DNA from: Prosapia bicincta | Lineage: Eukaryota; Arthropoda; Insecta; Hemiptera; Cercopidae | Direction of reading: 5' to 3' | Length of the DNA stretch: 64,000 nt | Assembly: GCA_036971475.1 (NCBI GenBank) | Contig: JBAIZL010000006.1 | Location: 11,906,205-11,970,204 of the forward strand | In this document: positions 1 through 11,838 of the stretch, in pieces | How the letters are laid out: each line of letters opens with the position of its first letter | Position numbering within the stretch: the stretch's first letter is position 1 | Notes under the pieces: generated by a model | Seen by the model: the letters and a program-made list of their open reading frames with translations, nothing else | What the model was told of the DNA's origin: nothing | The model's database searches: none | Program-made: the position numbers and the translations under genes

Positions 1-34
1 ATAGGAAATGCTATTTTATGCACTGAAAAATTAT

Positions 35-70
35 CGGATGTACTCCAGATCATAACTATTTATTCATCAT
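35..70 (+). repeat. Penelope-like element terminal-repeat tail fragment
   Basis: This short stretch matches the outermost end of the terminal repeats of PLE copies A and B (complement of 21239-21271 and 23817-23848). Shared words are CGGATGTACTCCAGAT, TAACTATT and TTCATCAT, with a few changes. It is the tail of a further copy in plus orientation, and a (TA)n tract begins about 30 bases downstream, as happens next to copy A. No coding part of this copy is visible before the window edge. Confidence 0.6.
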
Positions 71-97
71 TTTTGTCAGATAGAGAAGAATATGTAT

Positions 98-101
<4 letters not shown>

Positions 102-151
<50 letters not shown>
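102..151. repeat. (TA)n microsatellite
   Basis: An uninterrupted TA dinucleotide run that borders the left side of the hairpin at 178-261. Apparent reading frames of alternating Tyr-Ile across it are artefacts. Confidence 0.95.
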
Positions 152-153
<2 letters not shown>

Positions 154-257
154 CAATATGTTTTCTTGTGTATTAATAAAGAACAAAGTCAAAATACAAA
201 TACAAGAATTATATTTGAATTTAATATAATTTTTGTATTTGTATTTTGACTTTTGTT

Positions 258-261
<4 letters not shown>
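152..261. repeat. Hairpin-forming repeat between two (TA)n tracts
   Basis: The arms 178-215 and 223-261 are near-perfect inverted copies. They begin AAAGAACAAA, end TTTGTTCTTT, and have a 7-base centre. The lead-in at 152-177 (CGCAATATGTTTTCTTGTG) and both arms recur in reverse orientation at 44920-45043, also bounded by (TA)n. This is therefore a dispersed family rather than a chance palindrome. By analogy with the other palindromes of the window it may be a head-to-head PLE end, but it lacks the CGAAAAGC motif, so that assignment is inference. Confidence 0.7.

Positions 262-328
<67 letters not shown>
262..328. repeat. (TA)n microsatellite
   Basis: A TA run directly abutting the right arm of the hairpin. 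Confidence 0.95.
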
Positions 329-334
<6 letters not shown>

Positions 335-656
335 TGTTTCACAGTTAATTAAGGTATTCATTGTAAATGTCATATAATAGATAACTCTTGGTGACTCGAA
401 AATAATTGGGCTTGTATTTTGAAATTGCATAGTTAAGAAATAATGATTTAATGACAGCTTTTCTTATTTTACTAAATTGTTTTTTTCTGTATTTTAAAAT
501 TAATTAATTAATAAATTTATGAAATGGATTAATGAAATATATTCTTGTTATCTAGAGGATTTACTCTTTTATTTTTAATTAATTTTTTTCCAAGTGCGGT
601 TTCGTATACTTTCTACCCATGTGTGTTTATGTTATCCCTTGCTCCCTATTTCTTTT
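329..656. other. AT-rich sequence, nothing recognised
   Basis: No coding, RNA or repeat signal is seen. A 70-codon open frame starting at 545 runs into the minisatellite and has low-complexity hydrophobic composition; it is not supported as a gene. Confidence 0.5.
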
Positions 657-2335
657 TCTTCACTGCACCATACAGTGTAGCTATTATCCGGCACTCTACC
701 TCAAGATACCTTTTCTTCTCTGGCACCATACACTGTAGCTATTTTCTGGCACTCTAGCTCAAGATACGTTTTCCTCTGGCAACATACACTGTAGCTATTA
801 TCCGGCACTCTACCTCAAGATAACTTTTATTCTCTGGGACCATACACTGTAGCTATTATAAGGCACTCTAGATCAAGTTACCTTTTCTTCTCTGGCAACA
901 TACACTGTAGCTATTATTAGGCAGTCAAGCTCAAGTTAATTTTCTTCTCTGGCACCATATACTGTAGCTATTATCCGGCTCTCTAGCTCAAGGTACTTTT
1001 AACACTAGTAAGTACATACCTTTTCTTCTCTGGCACCATACACTGTAGCTATTATGCGGAACTCTAGCTCAAGGTACCTTTTCTTCTCTGACAGCATACA
1101 CTGTAGCTATTATCCGGCAGTCTAGCTCAAGGTACCTTTACACTAGTAAGTACATATCTTTTCTTATATGGGATCATAGATTATAGCTATACCTATTCTT
1201 CTCTGGCACCATACACTGTAGCTATTATCCGGCACTCTATGTCAAAGTACCTTTAACACTAGGAAGTACATACCTTTTCTTCTCAGGCAACAAACACTGT
1301 AGCTATTATCCGGTACTCTAGCTCAAGGTACCTTTAACAGTAGTAGGTACATGAATTTTCTTCTCTGGCAACATACACTGTAGCTATTATCCGGCACTCT
1401 AGCTCATGGTACCTTTAACACCAGTAAGTACATACCTTTTCTTCTCTGGCAACATACACTGTAGCTATCATCCGGCACTCTAGCTCAAGGTACCTTTAAC
1501 AGTAGTACGTACATACCTTTACTTCACTGGCACCATACACTGTTGCTATTATCCGGCACTCTAGCTCAAGGTAACTTTAACACTAGTAACTACATAACTT
1601 TTCTTCTCTGGCAACATACACTGTAGCTATTATCTGGCAGTCTAGCTCAAGGTACCTTTAACACCAGTAAGTACATACCTTTTCTTCTCTGGCAACATAC
1701 ACTGTAGCTATTATCCGGCACTCTATCACAAAGGTACATTTAATACTATTAAGTACATGCCTTTTTTTCTCTGGGATCATAGATTGCAGCCATTATCCGG
1801 CACTCTAGCTCAAAGGTACCTTTAACACTAGTAAGTACATACCTTTTCTTCTCTGGCAACATATACTGTAGTTATTATCGGGCACTCTAGCTCAAGGTAC
1901 CGTTAACGCCAGTAAGTACATACCTTTTTTTCTTTGGCTACATACACTGTAGCTATTATCCGGCACTCTAGCTCAAGGTACATTCAACACTAGTAAGTGC
2001 ATACCTTTTCTTCTCTAACACCATGCACTCTCACTGTTATCCGGCAGTCTAGTTCAAGGTACCTTAAACACTAGTAAGTACATATCTTTTCCTCTCTAAC
2101 ACCATACACTGTAGCTATTATCCGGCAGTCTAGTTCAAGGTACCTTTAACACTAGTAAGTACATACCTTTTTTTCTCTGGGATCATAGATTGTAGCTATT
2201 ATCCGGCACTCTAGCTCAAGGTACCTTTAACACTAGTAAGTACATAACTTTTCTTCTCTGGCAACATACACTGTAGCTATTATCCGGCACTCTAGCTCAT
2301 GGTACCTTTAACACTAGTTAGTACATACCTATTCC
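657..2335. repeat. Minisatellite, about 23 units in two length classes
   Basis: The core of each unit reads TTCTTCTCTGGCA, CATACACTGTAGCTATTATC, CGGCACTCTAGCTCAAGGTA. In the first part (about 657-990) units follow each other every 57-60 bases. From about 990 most units carry an extra spacer, TTTAACACTAGTAAGTACAT, giving a period of about 81 bases. Units differ by scattered substitutions (ACTGTAG to ATTGCAG, GGCA to GGGAT), so the array is old or weakly homogenised. No open frame runs through it, and the units abut directly without unique spacers, so it is not a CRISPR array. Confidence 0.93.
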
Positions 2336-3769
2336 TCTATAAATTTACCACGAACTTCAACTTCCCTTATGCGTTACCACTTTATCCTTGACATTTTTTT
2401 AAGAAATGAATTTATTTTTTATTCCGCTTTCGCTACACTCCTATCCAAACATCTTTTTCTATATTGATATGTATCTTGTTTATAATAATTCAAAGCAACT
2501 TTTAGTATATTCTAAGAAATCAAACGTTAAAGAATAATTTTACTATATGAAAAGTAATTTTTTGTAAAAAAATATAGTTTATATATTTCATTGAATTTTC
2601 AAAACATGGATAATAACATATCTGAATTCATACAAGCTCAGTAGAATTCAGGTTTCCTTTACGCTTTTGAGTAAAACGTATTTTCAGCTGGTATTATCGT
2701 TAGAAAAAACTTTATTTCATATGTAGTTGTAACTCTATAACTGATCTTTGCAACAACTGTCATTATCAATTTACACTCTATTGATTCTTTGCGTCTTCTG
2801 TCGTTGAAGGTGAACGTTTTAGAAAGTTCATAGTAATGTTTCTCTATAAACTGTTGGGTGTTTCTTTAGTTCGAAAACAAATTGTATAAAAGAAGAAAAT
2901 CTATCATTGTACAAAGTGCAAATTTTTATACTAAAATTATACAAATTATGCGCGTTTGTATAGAAAATAATATATTTGTAGCTTAAAGTATGGTATCGTT
3001 AATCCTGGATCTACACCTCGGGTCTTTGTTAAGCTATTTCGTCTCACTAATATAATAACTATGCTAAATTATTTTATCAAACAACGTGACTAAATTTCGA
3101 AGATATTTACTTCTTTCTTCACAATTATGTTTAACCGTCTATCCTCCTATCTTATTTATTTCGAGGTATAAAAGGACTTGGATTGGCTATTGCTTTCCCG
3201 GATATTGCATTACGGGGATGTATTGTCTATAATGTAGAATTTACGAAATGGTTTATGGTAGTTATAAGTATACTTTGATATCTATATTTTATATTCGTTT
3301 GGTTCAGTCTTTATTTAGATAAATATTTATTTGAATGTATTTAGTTCATGTAGAATTACAAATAATTTCTATCCTTTTTTTCATATTTTAGGAAACTAAA
3401 TAACCTGCATGCCTAGAATTGTTTCTAATGAAGATATATTACACACGTTTAATTTCTTTTTACAAATATCGGGTATATTGTCTGCCTACGTAAGTAATTA
3501 TTTTGTTGTTGTTCTGTAAATAAATATAACGTAGGAAATTAGTACGGCAATATTAACTTCTGAAAAACAATAATAGTTGTTTAATGTAATGTAAATAGCT
3601 AAAATCGATAAATATTACTTCTCAATATCTTGTTTTAATTCTATTCAGCTTATTTTGTTTAGATTTACATGTTTTAAAAACCTATTTAGTTTTAACTTTA
3701 TAATTTCAACATTTCTCAAAAAATTCAAAATAAAATTTTTAATTTAATATAGAAATAGAAATGTTAAAG
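2336..3769. other. AT-rich non-coding stretch
   Basis: No frame longer than about 60 codons, no repeat shared with the rest of the window, and no RNA gene is seen. Short poly-A and poly-T runs only. Confidence 0.5.
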
Positions 3770-3950
3770 TATGACCTTCGGAGTCATTCCTCCTCCTGCT
3801 CCCATCGATATGCAGCACCATGTTGCCATGGTAGGGTCTCTCCTTCCCTGCGGCTGGCCATGATTTTTACTACTAGTCTAGAGTTGGCGTTACCCACGCT
3901 TCCCGCTTCTTTGGTGTCTTCTTGGCCGAAACAACCGCACGAATTTAGAA
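3770..3950. other. GC-richer patch of unknown origin
   Basis: Base composition changes sharply from AT-rich to near-balanced, with several CpG. On the minus strand one frame stays open across most of the patch and includes residues SGNANSRLVVKIMASRREGE-like in character; on the plus strand a 69-codon frame covers 3761-3970. No family is recognised. It may be a fragment of a mobile element 5' region or a decayed exon. The sharp edges suggest an insertion. Confidence 0.35.
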
Positions 3951-4199
3951 TCCTTAATTTTTGTATTTAAAATTCTAGGTCTAAAACCTTAATAAACATT
4001 TAACACTGTCTCTCTTTTTAAAACTAATCTCACTTTCGGTTTTAATCTACTCTATTTTAAAAATAATGTTTACTGTACTCTGTTCAATATTTATAAATAT
4101 TTATAAATGAATGTAGTGAATTTTGACTCTAAACTGTCGAAACACTTTGTTTGAAGCACTGCTACTTTCCCACTGACTCTAGGTTTGTCTTAAATACTT

Positions 4200-4700
4200 T
4201 TCTGCGCCAATTCATCTCGAGGATGCCATGTTAGTTCGACGGAAACAACAATTTGAGAGTTTCTTCCCGAAAAGAGGTTCGAAGCACACGAGACTACATC
4301 TTATTGAAAACATTACCGCTCTTAGCCCTGCATTGCTTTGTAACTGTACGTTTTGAAAATACTTAAACGCGTTATCAAAACAGAGCGCACACGACACAAC
4401 CTTCCAGCCCACCGTCTGCAACCAAGCTCCCAATTTTGTGCATCTTCCCATGTATTTTCCACTCCTCCGGGCTTTATTCAACCAATAGCCAGTGTTCAAA
4501 ATGGCGTGTTCAGAACGCTGGGCATTTAGTCACATCGAGTTTGCTGTTCTAACACATCTTCACTCTTGATCGACGAAACGAGCAGTCGTTTTTCACCTGT
4601 AACTCTTTCAGTAGAAATTATCTCGTATTTTTCGTCTCCTTTTTCGGTTCTGCATCCTCTCGAATGTCGATGATCTTTCTAGGTGCATTTTAATTTTTCC
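4200..4700. other. GC-richer patch with possible promoter-like words
   Basis: A second compositionally distinct patch with many CpG. It holds an inverted CCAAT word (CAACCAATAGCC region near 4480) and AAAATGGCG at 4498-4506, words that occur in animal promoters but are too short to prove one. A 95-codon minus-strand frame (4212-4499) spans the patch and has a mixed, protein-like composition without a recognisable domain. Promoter, 5' exon or mobile-element fragment are all possible. Confidence 0.3.
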
Positions 4701-5448
4701 CCTCTTTCAAAAATGTAAAAACACCTTCTCCCAGCTAATGGCTTTGTTTCTACGCCTTATACTCGTTAAACCCATCTTACTTTATGCACAAGGCATTTAT
4801 ATCATGTTTTAGCTACGCTACTCTGACTATACAAAATTTTAAAATATTGAATTTAAAATTTCATTTGCAACGGTAAAATGTGATATTTTAGCCCGCTGGA
4901 GTACACAAAACCTACATTCTTTCCTTGTGTATAATATGAAGACTAACTTTAACATAGAAAAAGTGTTTTTTTTTTAGAAGGAGACGAACGTTTTTAAGAT
5001 ATTGACTCTAAATATTTCAGATAGAGTATTGTATTAACATACATCATTTGATGTTCTGTAATATGTATTTTATTTATTTGGTTTTAACTCTTTAATCATG
5101 ATATCGTAAGTTTAAAGAAAATGGTTGATTGTTGTTTGAATTGTCAAATTAAAAATGGTTGAATTTCTAAAGAACAGACGAATATTTAAGCCTAGTTCGT
5201 TTAGAATACCTTTTTTCATGTTACGATTTATGAAACGTTCCTTGCCTTTATAATTTTCCATCAGTTGGCTGTTGTTTTTGCAACTATGCAGAAAATAAAT
5301 TTGTTTTGATCTTTGTTTTTTTAATATAATTAATGCCAATTAATAACATCTAACAGTCGTTGTGGTTTATATTTATATAATACGTATATTCTTTATATGT
5401 ATATATAATTGTTGTTTAATAATATATAATTCTCTTGTTTAATAATTT
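4701..5448. other. AT-rich non-coding stretch
   Basis: Nothing recognised. A 75-codon minus frame at 5112-5339 is AT-driven and has no domain. Confidence 0.45.
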
Positions 5449-5640
5449 AAAACAACAAATGTTATTTAAATAAAAGTATATTTAATAATTTATATCCAAA
5501 CCTTTTCGTTGGCAAACAGTACCAACATCATCAGGAATCATCAGAATTCCTGATGTTGTTGGTACTGTTTGCCAACGAAAAGCTTTGGATATAAATTAAT
5601 AAATATTCTTAAATTTGAATAACCTATGTTGTTTTAATAT
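5449..5640. repeat. Palindrome of two head-to-head Penelope-like ends
   Basis: Left arm about 5449-5538 and right arm about 5546-5637 are inverted copies around a 7-base centre. The inner 50 bases of each arm are almost identical. Each arm carries CCTGATG, then TTGGTACTGTTTGCCAA, then CGAAAAG and TTTGGATATAAATTA. The same words, at other identity levels, mark PLE 3' ends at 14698, 21080, 28000, 36820, 37030 and 44800. A (TA)n tract follows on the right. The structure is best read as two PLE ends joined head to head. Confidence 0.8.
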
Positions 5641-5657
5641 ATATATATATATGTATG

Positions 5658-5700
<43 letters not shown>
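5638..5700. repeat. (TA)n microsatellite with TATG interruptions
   Basis: TA run bordering the palindrome at 5449-5640. Confidence 0.9.
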
Positions 5701-5703
<3 letters not shown>

Positions 5704-7377
5704 ATTAGAGGTGATAGTTGGTTGTATACGTTCACCGAACTTATAAAGTTTCTATGGATTGTTATAACAATCTCGTAATTATTCTTTAATTAGAATGGAG
5801 TTCTCATGTTCTATTTTCTTCACCTAGTTATACAAATTTTATAACGATGGTTTAAAGTCTTTCAATAAAACGTCTCCACAACTAAACCTTGACGGTGTCT
5901 TTGAGTAAAAGTGTGATATTTTGTATTTCAAACTACGTACAGTTATTGTCATTGGAGGGTCACAATTTTTACGTGGATTTTATATTTAAGCGAAGGGGAA
6001 ACTTTTTCCATTTATTTTAATTATTGCAGATCCTTAGCGCATGCTGCTCCTTTTGTACTGTAATTATCTTTGCAATACATGTTAGTGACTAATTTAGATT
6101 CATTACTTGGAGTTTAAAGTTTGAATGAGAATAACTTTGAATTTTTAAGAATATCGTATCCTACTCCCACAGATATGAGTTTTAACGGCAAATATGTTTG
6201 ACTGGTAAGAGTTTCATTACATTAAATTATACAAAATATATGAAAATATACGTGACATTATTAAAATATATGTGTATATTCGAAATAAATGTTATTACTA
6301 ACTCTCAAGTTTTTTTAGGAATATTAGTTTTTCTCAAAACTATGGATTAACACGTATCCTGTGAAAAGGTTTACAGACATATTTATAAGATTTTAAAAGA
6401 AAATAACTGAAGCATAAATGAATTATGTAGTAAGTAAATAATTAAACTGCATTCCTTTGTAATAAAAATGTAGCACATATAGTTTTATATTATATAGATT
6501 GTTATATAGACTATTATATGTATAATGGATGCATGTTTACATCTATTTTACGTTATTTTATTCGAAACTTTACATAGTTGAGTAGATATTTGTATCTGAT
6601 TCGCAAAATAACCGTATCTATTTAAACAATAATCTTTGCAATGGTAAACATTGTTAAAAAATTTTATTCTGAAAAATTACTAAATAATTAAATATTATGT
6701 TTGCAGTCTTTAGAAAAATGTTCCTAATGGTAAATACGAGACAACTTGTCAAACAGTATACTATTATAGGGTATTTTTACAATTTCGTTTATTTAAAATA
6801 ACGTTTGGGAATTTTAGGTTTACTCTATTTTAAAAGATTACAACGTTAAAAATAACGTAAATCCCCTTTGCAAAACTTGCGGCTTGTGTATACCCTCGGC
6901 GCTCAAATATGGAACACACAGCATTTTCCCACAGTTTCCAGGAACTGGCGTTGACGTATTAGTCCTATCGGTTACCCAATAAGTCAATAAACTCACCAAA
7001 ATGAATGACACAAGTAAATATAGAGATCGGTTATATTAAACGATAGTTTTCATCACGTATCGATGAGCCCCCTAGCACTCCCTGCGTGCGGTAAAGAAAA
7101 TATAATACGCCACACAAAAATATCTCAAATCAAATTTTGATTCATCATGAAAATACATTTTATGCATAGATTCAAGTTCAAATACATTTTTTTTAACTTG
7201 TAGGAGGTGACAGTAGATTTTAATGGAGTTTATTTTGAAATGATATTGCAATTATTAAATTTTAATACCTAATTTTGTTTTTTATTTTGCCACATAATAT
7301 GTACATAATGTTTGTGTGTGTGTGTTTAATATAGCTTTAAAATGTGTTTCAGTATGTTATAAGTGCCTGATTTACGT
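5701..7377. other. AT-rich non-coding stretch with a mildly GC-richer island at 6860-7095
   Basis: No gene is recognised. The island at 6860-7095 has a plus-strand frame open for about 40 codons without a start codon and without a known domain. It could be a decayed exon or repeat, and I do not assign it. Confidence 0.4.
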
Positions 7378-7383
7378 TTTATT
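7378..7383 (-). promoter_or_regulatory. Possible polyadenylation signal AATAAA
   Basis: Lies about 165 bases past the stop codon of the exon at 7548-7681, on the same strand. The hexamer is common by chance in such AT-rich DNA, so it supports the exon only weakly. Confidence 0.25.
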
Positions 7384-7547
7384 AAAATACAGGTTTTAGA
7401 AAATTGTACTTTTTCAATATACATACCTTCTATTAAATAATCGTTTTGGAAACATTGCCCTAATTTAACTACATGCGATCCCTTCAAATCTATACTAATT
7501 TTCGTGGGAAAATTATACTAATCCCTATGTTTTGTTAAATTTTCGAA

Positions 7548-7681
7548 TTAGCCAGCCCTAGGCTCAATGGAGCTGCCCAATCCAAGGTCGTCATCAGTCT
7601 TAACCTGATCCCGTGCCGGGGTTGGCTTCGCATTGGGAAGTTCGGTTTGATAGTCTATGTCTAGCAACGGTGGAGGACACG
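7548..7681 (-). CDS. Probable terminal coding exon of an unidentified host gene
   Basis: On the minus strand a pyrimidine-rich tract ends in GTTTGTCGTTGCAG, a good 3' splice site, just before base 7681. With the first two exon bases completing a split codon, the frame reads CPPPLLDIDYQTELP, then NAKPTPARDQVKTDDD, LGLGSSIEPRAG and a TAA at 7548-7550. The stretch is the most balanced in base composition in its neighbourhood, and the acidic, Pro-rich C-terminus looks like a real protein tail. A possible AATAAA signal lies downstream on the same strand (complement of 7378-7383). Upstream exons would lie at higher coordinates; none is seen in the next several kilobases, so the intron would be long. 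The protein family is not recognised. A second phase is open for about 27 codons but gives a less protein-like sequence. Confidence 0.5.
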
Positions 7682-7689
7682 CTGCAACG

Positions 7690-10600
7690 ACAAACACCAG
7701 TTAATCTAAACACAAAGTATTTCTGCTGATTCATATATTCGGTTTGTTTTTATCTTCTTGATCAGTTTTAATTTTGTCCAGGTCTTGCTTCTCTATTAGT
7801 ATATTTTTGTGCTGGTTTTCCATCTCTTTTTTTGCAGGTTTCAGTTGCAGGAAACCCTTTTAGGGTTAAACGTTTCCAAAAGTGTCGCTTTCCAAGAATG
7901 TCCCTGTAGTTAATTAGCACTATAATTATTCCTCAACATTTAGCATAACCGCATAACATTTAGCATAACATTTCCATAACCGCTCCGATATGGAATAAGC
8001 ATTTTACCCGAACTAAATTTTCTGCCGAGCGAAGATAGTTCCTTGGTATTTTAATAAAGAAAACTAAGAAAAATAATTTTGTTTTGTTAAACTAAGTTGG
8101 AATTCACGTTTTTTTTACATTGCCTAAATTGGGTTCACAAGTTTCTTGATATATTCGTCTTCCTATTAAACTTAACATTTAAACAAAACTCTATAAACAA
8201 AACTTATACATTTTATATAAACTAAAACATTTCATTTTAAAAGCCTTAATATAAACTAACTATAACGTTTGTTGCCACTGTTATGCAAGTTTGTATAAGC
8301 TGAATTTCTTATTCACGTAAGCATCAATTTCTAACAAATGTTTGCTGTTCTTATGGTGTTATTGTAAAAAACTTCAAAAAGACGTACCAGAGAAATGACT
8401 ATCATAACTGAAATCAAATACTTTCTAGACTTGAGAGCGTATTTATTTCTGATATAAAGACACACCATAAAGGGTAAAAAAATGAATGTAACCCTGCAAC
8501 ATAAATTACGTACTAAGATGTGAAGGCACTTCGGAATTTATAACTTAGCCATCAACTATTAAGGTACATATTGACTTTCCTTACTGGAGAGTATATAGAA
8601 ATTGCTTTGTTTGTGACAAGGATCTTCCACAAATATTTTCCTTTCATACATCTATAAATTGAAGTTATTTATGTTTATTACTACATTTATTATATCCTGG
8701 TTTTATGGATTAAAGGTAATAGCATTTGGTATACATGTTCTATATAAATTCAAAAAAAAGGTTATAATCTGTACTTTGGCAAGCACAAAACTGAAAGGTT
8801 GCAAGACTTCACTAAAGTATATTTGTATTTATTATTTGAAATAGATTAAAAGATATTGTTTTTTATAATATTTTTAAGTTATGATACAGAAATTGTAATG
8901 CATTGTACTACATCTAAGTACATTATGAATTACTATATATTAGTTGTAAATCTAATACAAGATGTTAATTTATTATTTTTTATAATTACTATGTTTTGTG
9001 TATTTCGAATGCTTCATATATTTACGTTCTTGATCCTTTATTATTTCATTTATAAGTTTCACAATTTTTATAATTCTGAATTGGTGGCTATTATTATTAC
9101 AATGATTTACATTTTTTTGATTTGACAATTAGCAGAAGCTTTAATTTAAGAAACCTAACTTGCTGAGAGTTAACCCTTTGGGTATGTCTATCCCGGGGAA
9201 TGAGTTCATTTGAAGGCATCTAAATGGCGAAATGACCCTTTTTGTTTAGGAGGGAGTAAGAAATCTGTTTTGATAAATAAACTACGGTTTTGTGTGCAAA
9301 CTAAAAATATGTTTTTATTTTATTCCTTAATTATGAAAATGCAGCACAATTTGTAAGTTTATTATTTTCATTAGCTCTATAAACTTTTAACAATTATTTT
9401 CTATTTAATACTACTTTATCTCTTCTTTTCTATATAAAATATTAACATTACAATGTCAGTTGTAATATTTTTTCCCAGTTAACCCTCTCTTTTACAACTT
9501 TACTATACGCATTTAATTAAACTTCAAAAACTAATTTATACTAAAATCAAAAATACTTTTTAGATATATTTAATGAAAATTGTTATTTAATATTGTTCTT
9601 TCCAACCATTTAATATTTAAAATCAAATTTGCTTCATTTTATAAATCAAGCTGTCTTTATTTTCTAACATTCTTTGTCGAATCCTTTGAAATAAACAATC
9701 CCATTATGTGAATTTGCAAATTTTGAACATTTGATTTTAATACCTTGTACATAAAATTAAACAATTGACTTTTTTAAAACAATATATTATCAACAAATAA
9801 CTTTAACCTATTTAAAGGAAAAACTGGTATATGTAAAAAAACAAACATAAGTATATCACCAAACAATTTTAACTGTTGCAACACAAACAAACACGTTTGT
9901 AGATGTTTAACTGTATTGGATTTATATTCTATGTCATACTATTGGACAGATTATTAAAATATTGTATATGCTTAAAGACATAGTTAGATGAATTAATAAA
10001 GAACCATGAATTCTATGATACTGTGCCGGTATAAAGTCCTATAATGACTTGAAAAGATAAACCTTCTAAGAGTCATGCTAGCTTCAACCCTTCTTCATCC
10101 TGATGTATTATCATCTTCTAGGGAATCAGGTTAAATAGAATTATGGGTAAATCTGACATTTTGTCCGTTAAATCTATTTCTAATGGTGTATTTAAATAGC
10201 ATGTGTAAGCGTGAGGAGTAACTTGTATGAATTTACGTAAGAATTTTGTTATCCTTTAACCAGAGTGTTTTTGTTTTTGCGTTGTTTTTACCATGCATAT
10301 ATTTTTAGAAATATTATACTATACTATTAGAATTTTTCAAACTTACAAATATATTGTGTAATTTTATATATTAAGGAAATCCACATATATAAATATAATT
10401 GAAGTGATAATGGGAAAAAATAATATTCGGCATTGTGAAATATTCATAGGAATAATATTTATTTTGATAATGTAAAGAATGTATTTTGTAATTTGTTAAT
10501 TGCATTTATGTACAAGTGGCTATATAGATTAATCAATTGTTAACGGTATATAAGTCAATGTTGGTCCTTGACACTGAGAACCATACCGAAATACATGTTT

Positions 10601-11345
10601 AATAAATATGTATTTACAACTGTATATCGATTATAGAAATAAGCTCTCATATCATTAGTCTTATTGTACCATAATTAATTATGTAAGCATATATAACTAT
10701 AACTTGTTAGTTCTTCAATACTTCTTTAAATATATCAGTTTCATTGTAACATTAAACTATTGAACTTCCTTTATCTTCGATGTTAAAGTTGATTACAAAC
10801 CCCAAATTCACTAAAAATATATATATATATATATCTTCATTTCATACAAATACATGACAATGGTTTTCCTTGTCTACATAATTTATTGAAATTATAAATC
10901 TATTGGTTCAAGGTTATTTTGATATAGGGAGTTTATATTCTTAAAATATAAAGATGAAAATAAGTATTAGACGTGATTTGGATTTTATTTTCGTTAATTT
11001 TTCAGAAACACGTTGCTCATTATGATAGCTCTTTTAATTGCAAGAAAGCAATCTTCACGACATTAACTACGGGATTTAAACTGATAATCCTGTTTTAACG
11101 GCACCTAACGTAATACTTTAGCCTAAGGTAAATGGGTGATAAGAATAATTGTTTGCTAATCTGGATTGAATACAATTTTATGAAATAAATACCAGATTTT
11201 AATGAGCGTTAATAATTGCGTTTTTTTAATAACCCCTTATCTGCAGTTATAAGTAGTAGGAATTATCTTCCTTAAAAAAATATCTCTAGTCGAAAATATA
11301 AAGTTACACGCATGATATAGGAACATATAAAATAAAAATAATAAT

Positions 11346-11349
<4 letters not shown>
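7690..11349. other. Long AT-rich stretch, nothing recognised
   Basis: Two open frames at 8659-8844 and 8856-9125 are rich in Ile, Phe, Tyr and Lys, as random AT-rich DNA gives, and show no domain. A short (TA)n of 16 bases lies near 10818. If the exon at 7548 is real, this stretch would be intron. Confidence 0.45.

Positions 11350-11393
<44 letters not shown>
11350..11393. repeat. (TA)n microsatellite
   Basis: TA run preceded by an ATA trinucleotide run, at the left border of the PLE-like segment. Confidence 0.95.
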
Positions 11394-11396
<3 letters not shown>

Positions 11397-11778
11397 CATA
11401 GGCAATGGATCATGAAGACAATTGAGTTATAATCTCCGACATATATTACAATACAAATGCTGGAAAGAAACCCAATACTACAAAAATAATCAAAAGTATC
11501 AAATACAATAGGTTACCTAAGGGTATACCCATTATGTATATGCCTATATAGCAACCGTAGAGAATGATTGGTATCACTCTAGTTTGCATCTTCCTTTTTA
11601 CTAGATTGTAATTTTGTAATAAGAACCTCTGAAGATGATGAAATGGTCATCGAAATGTTCATAAGAGAATATTTTTATGGTATTGGGGTTCTTTCCAATA
11701 TTATCATTGTAATACCTTTTACCACTGTGCTCTTGATATTGTATATCCGAAATATAATTGAAAAGTTAAAATCTTACA
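11394..11778 (+). repeat. Penelope-like 3'-end segment, subfamily 2, with hammerhead-like motif
   Basis: Bounded on both sides by (TA)n. At 11470-11490 it carries GGAAAGAAACCCAATACTAC and at about 11670-11700 the inverted counterpart GGTATTGGGGTTCTTTCCAA, the same pair that forms the palindrome at 40139-40281. Between them, at 11630-11656, lies CTGAAGATGATGAAATGG followed by TCATCGAAATG. This aligns with CTGTGATGATGATGGAGTGG and TTATCGAAAT at 30452-30484, where the flanking TAGATTGTAA is also shared. No protein-coding part is retained. Confidence 0.6.
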
Positions 11779-11779
11779 A

Positions 11780-11836
<57 letters not shown>
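11779..11836. repeat. (TA)n microsatellite
   Basis: TA run closing the right side of the segment. Confidence 0.95.

Positions 11837-11838
<2 letters not shown>

Noticed and set aside
100..342. Open frames of alternating Tyr-Ile, here and at 11643-11964, 20740-21051, 33294-33476, 40715-40911, 44686-44928 and the first half of 62066-62587
   Set aside because: They are translations of (TA)n and (CA)n microsatellites and have no protein meaning.
657..2335. Regularly spaced repeats resembling a CRISPR array
   Set aside because: Units abut without unique spacers, are imperfect and sit in animal DNA without cas genes; it is a minisatellite.
8659..9125. Two hydrophobic open frames in succession, possible small membrane proteins
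   Set aside because: Composition is that of random AT-rich DNA, with no start context or conserved motif.
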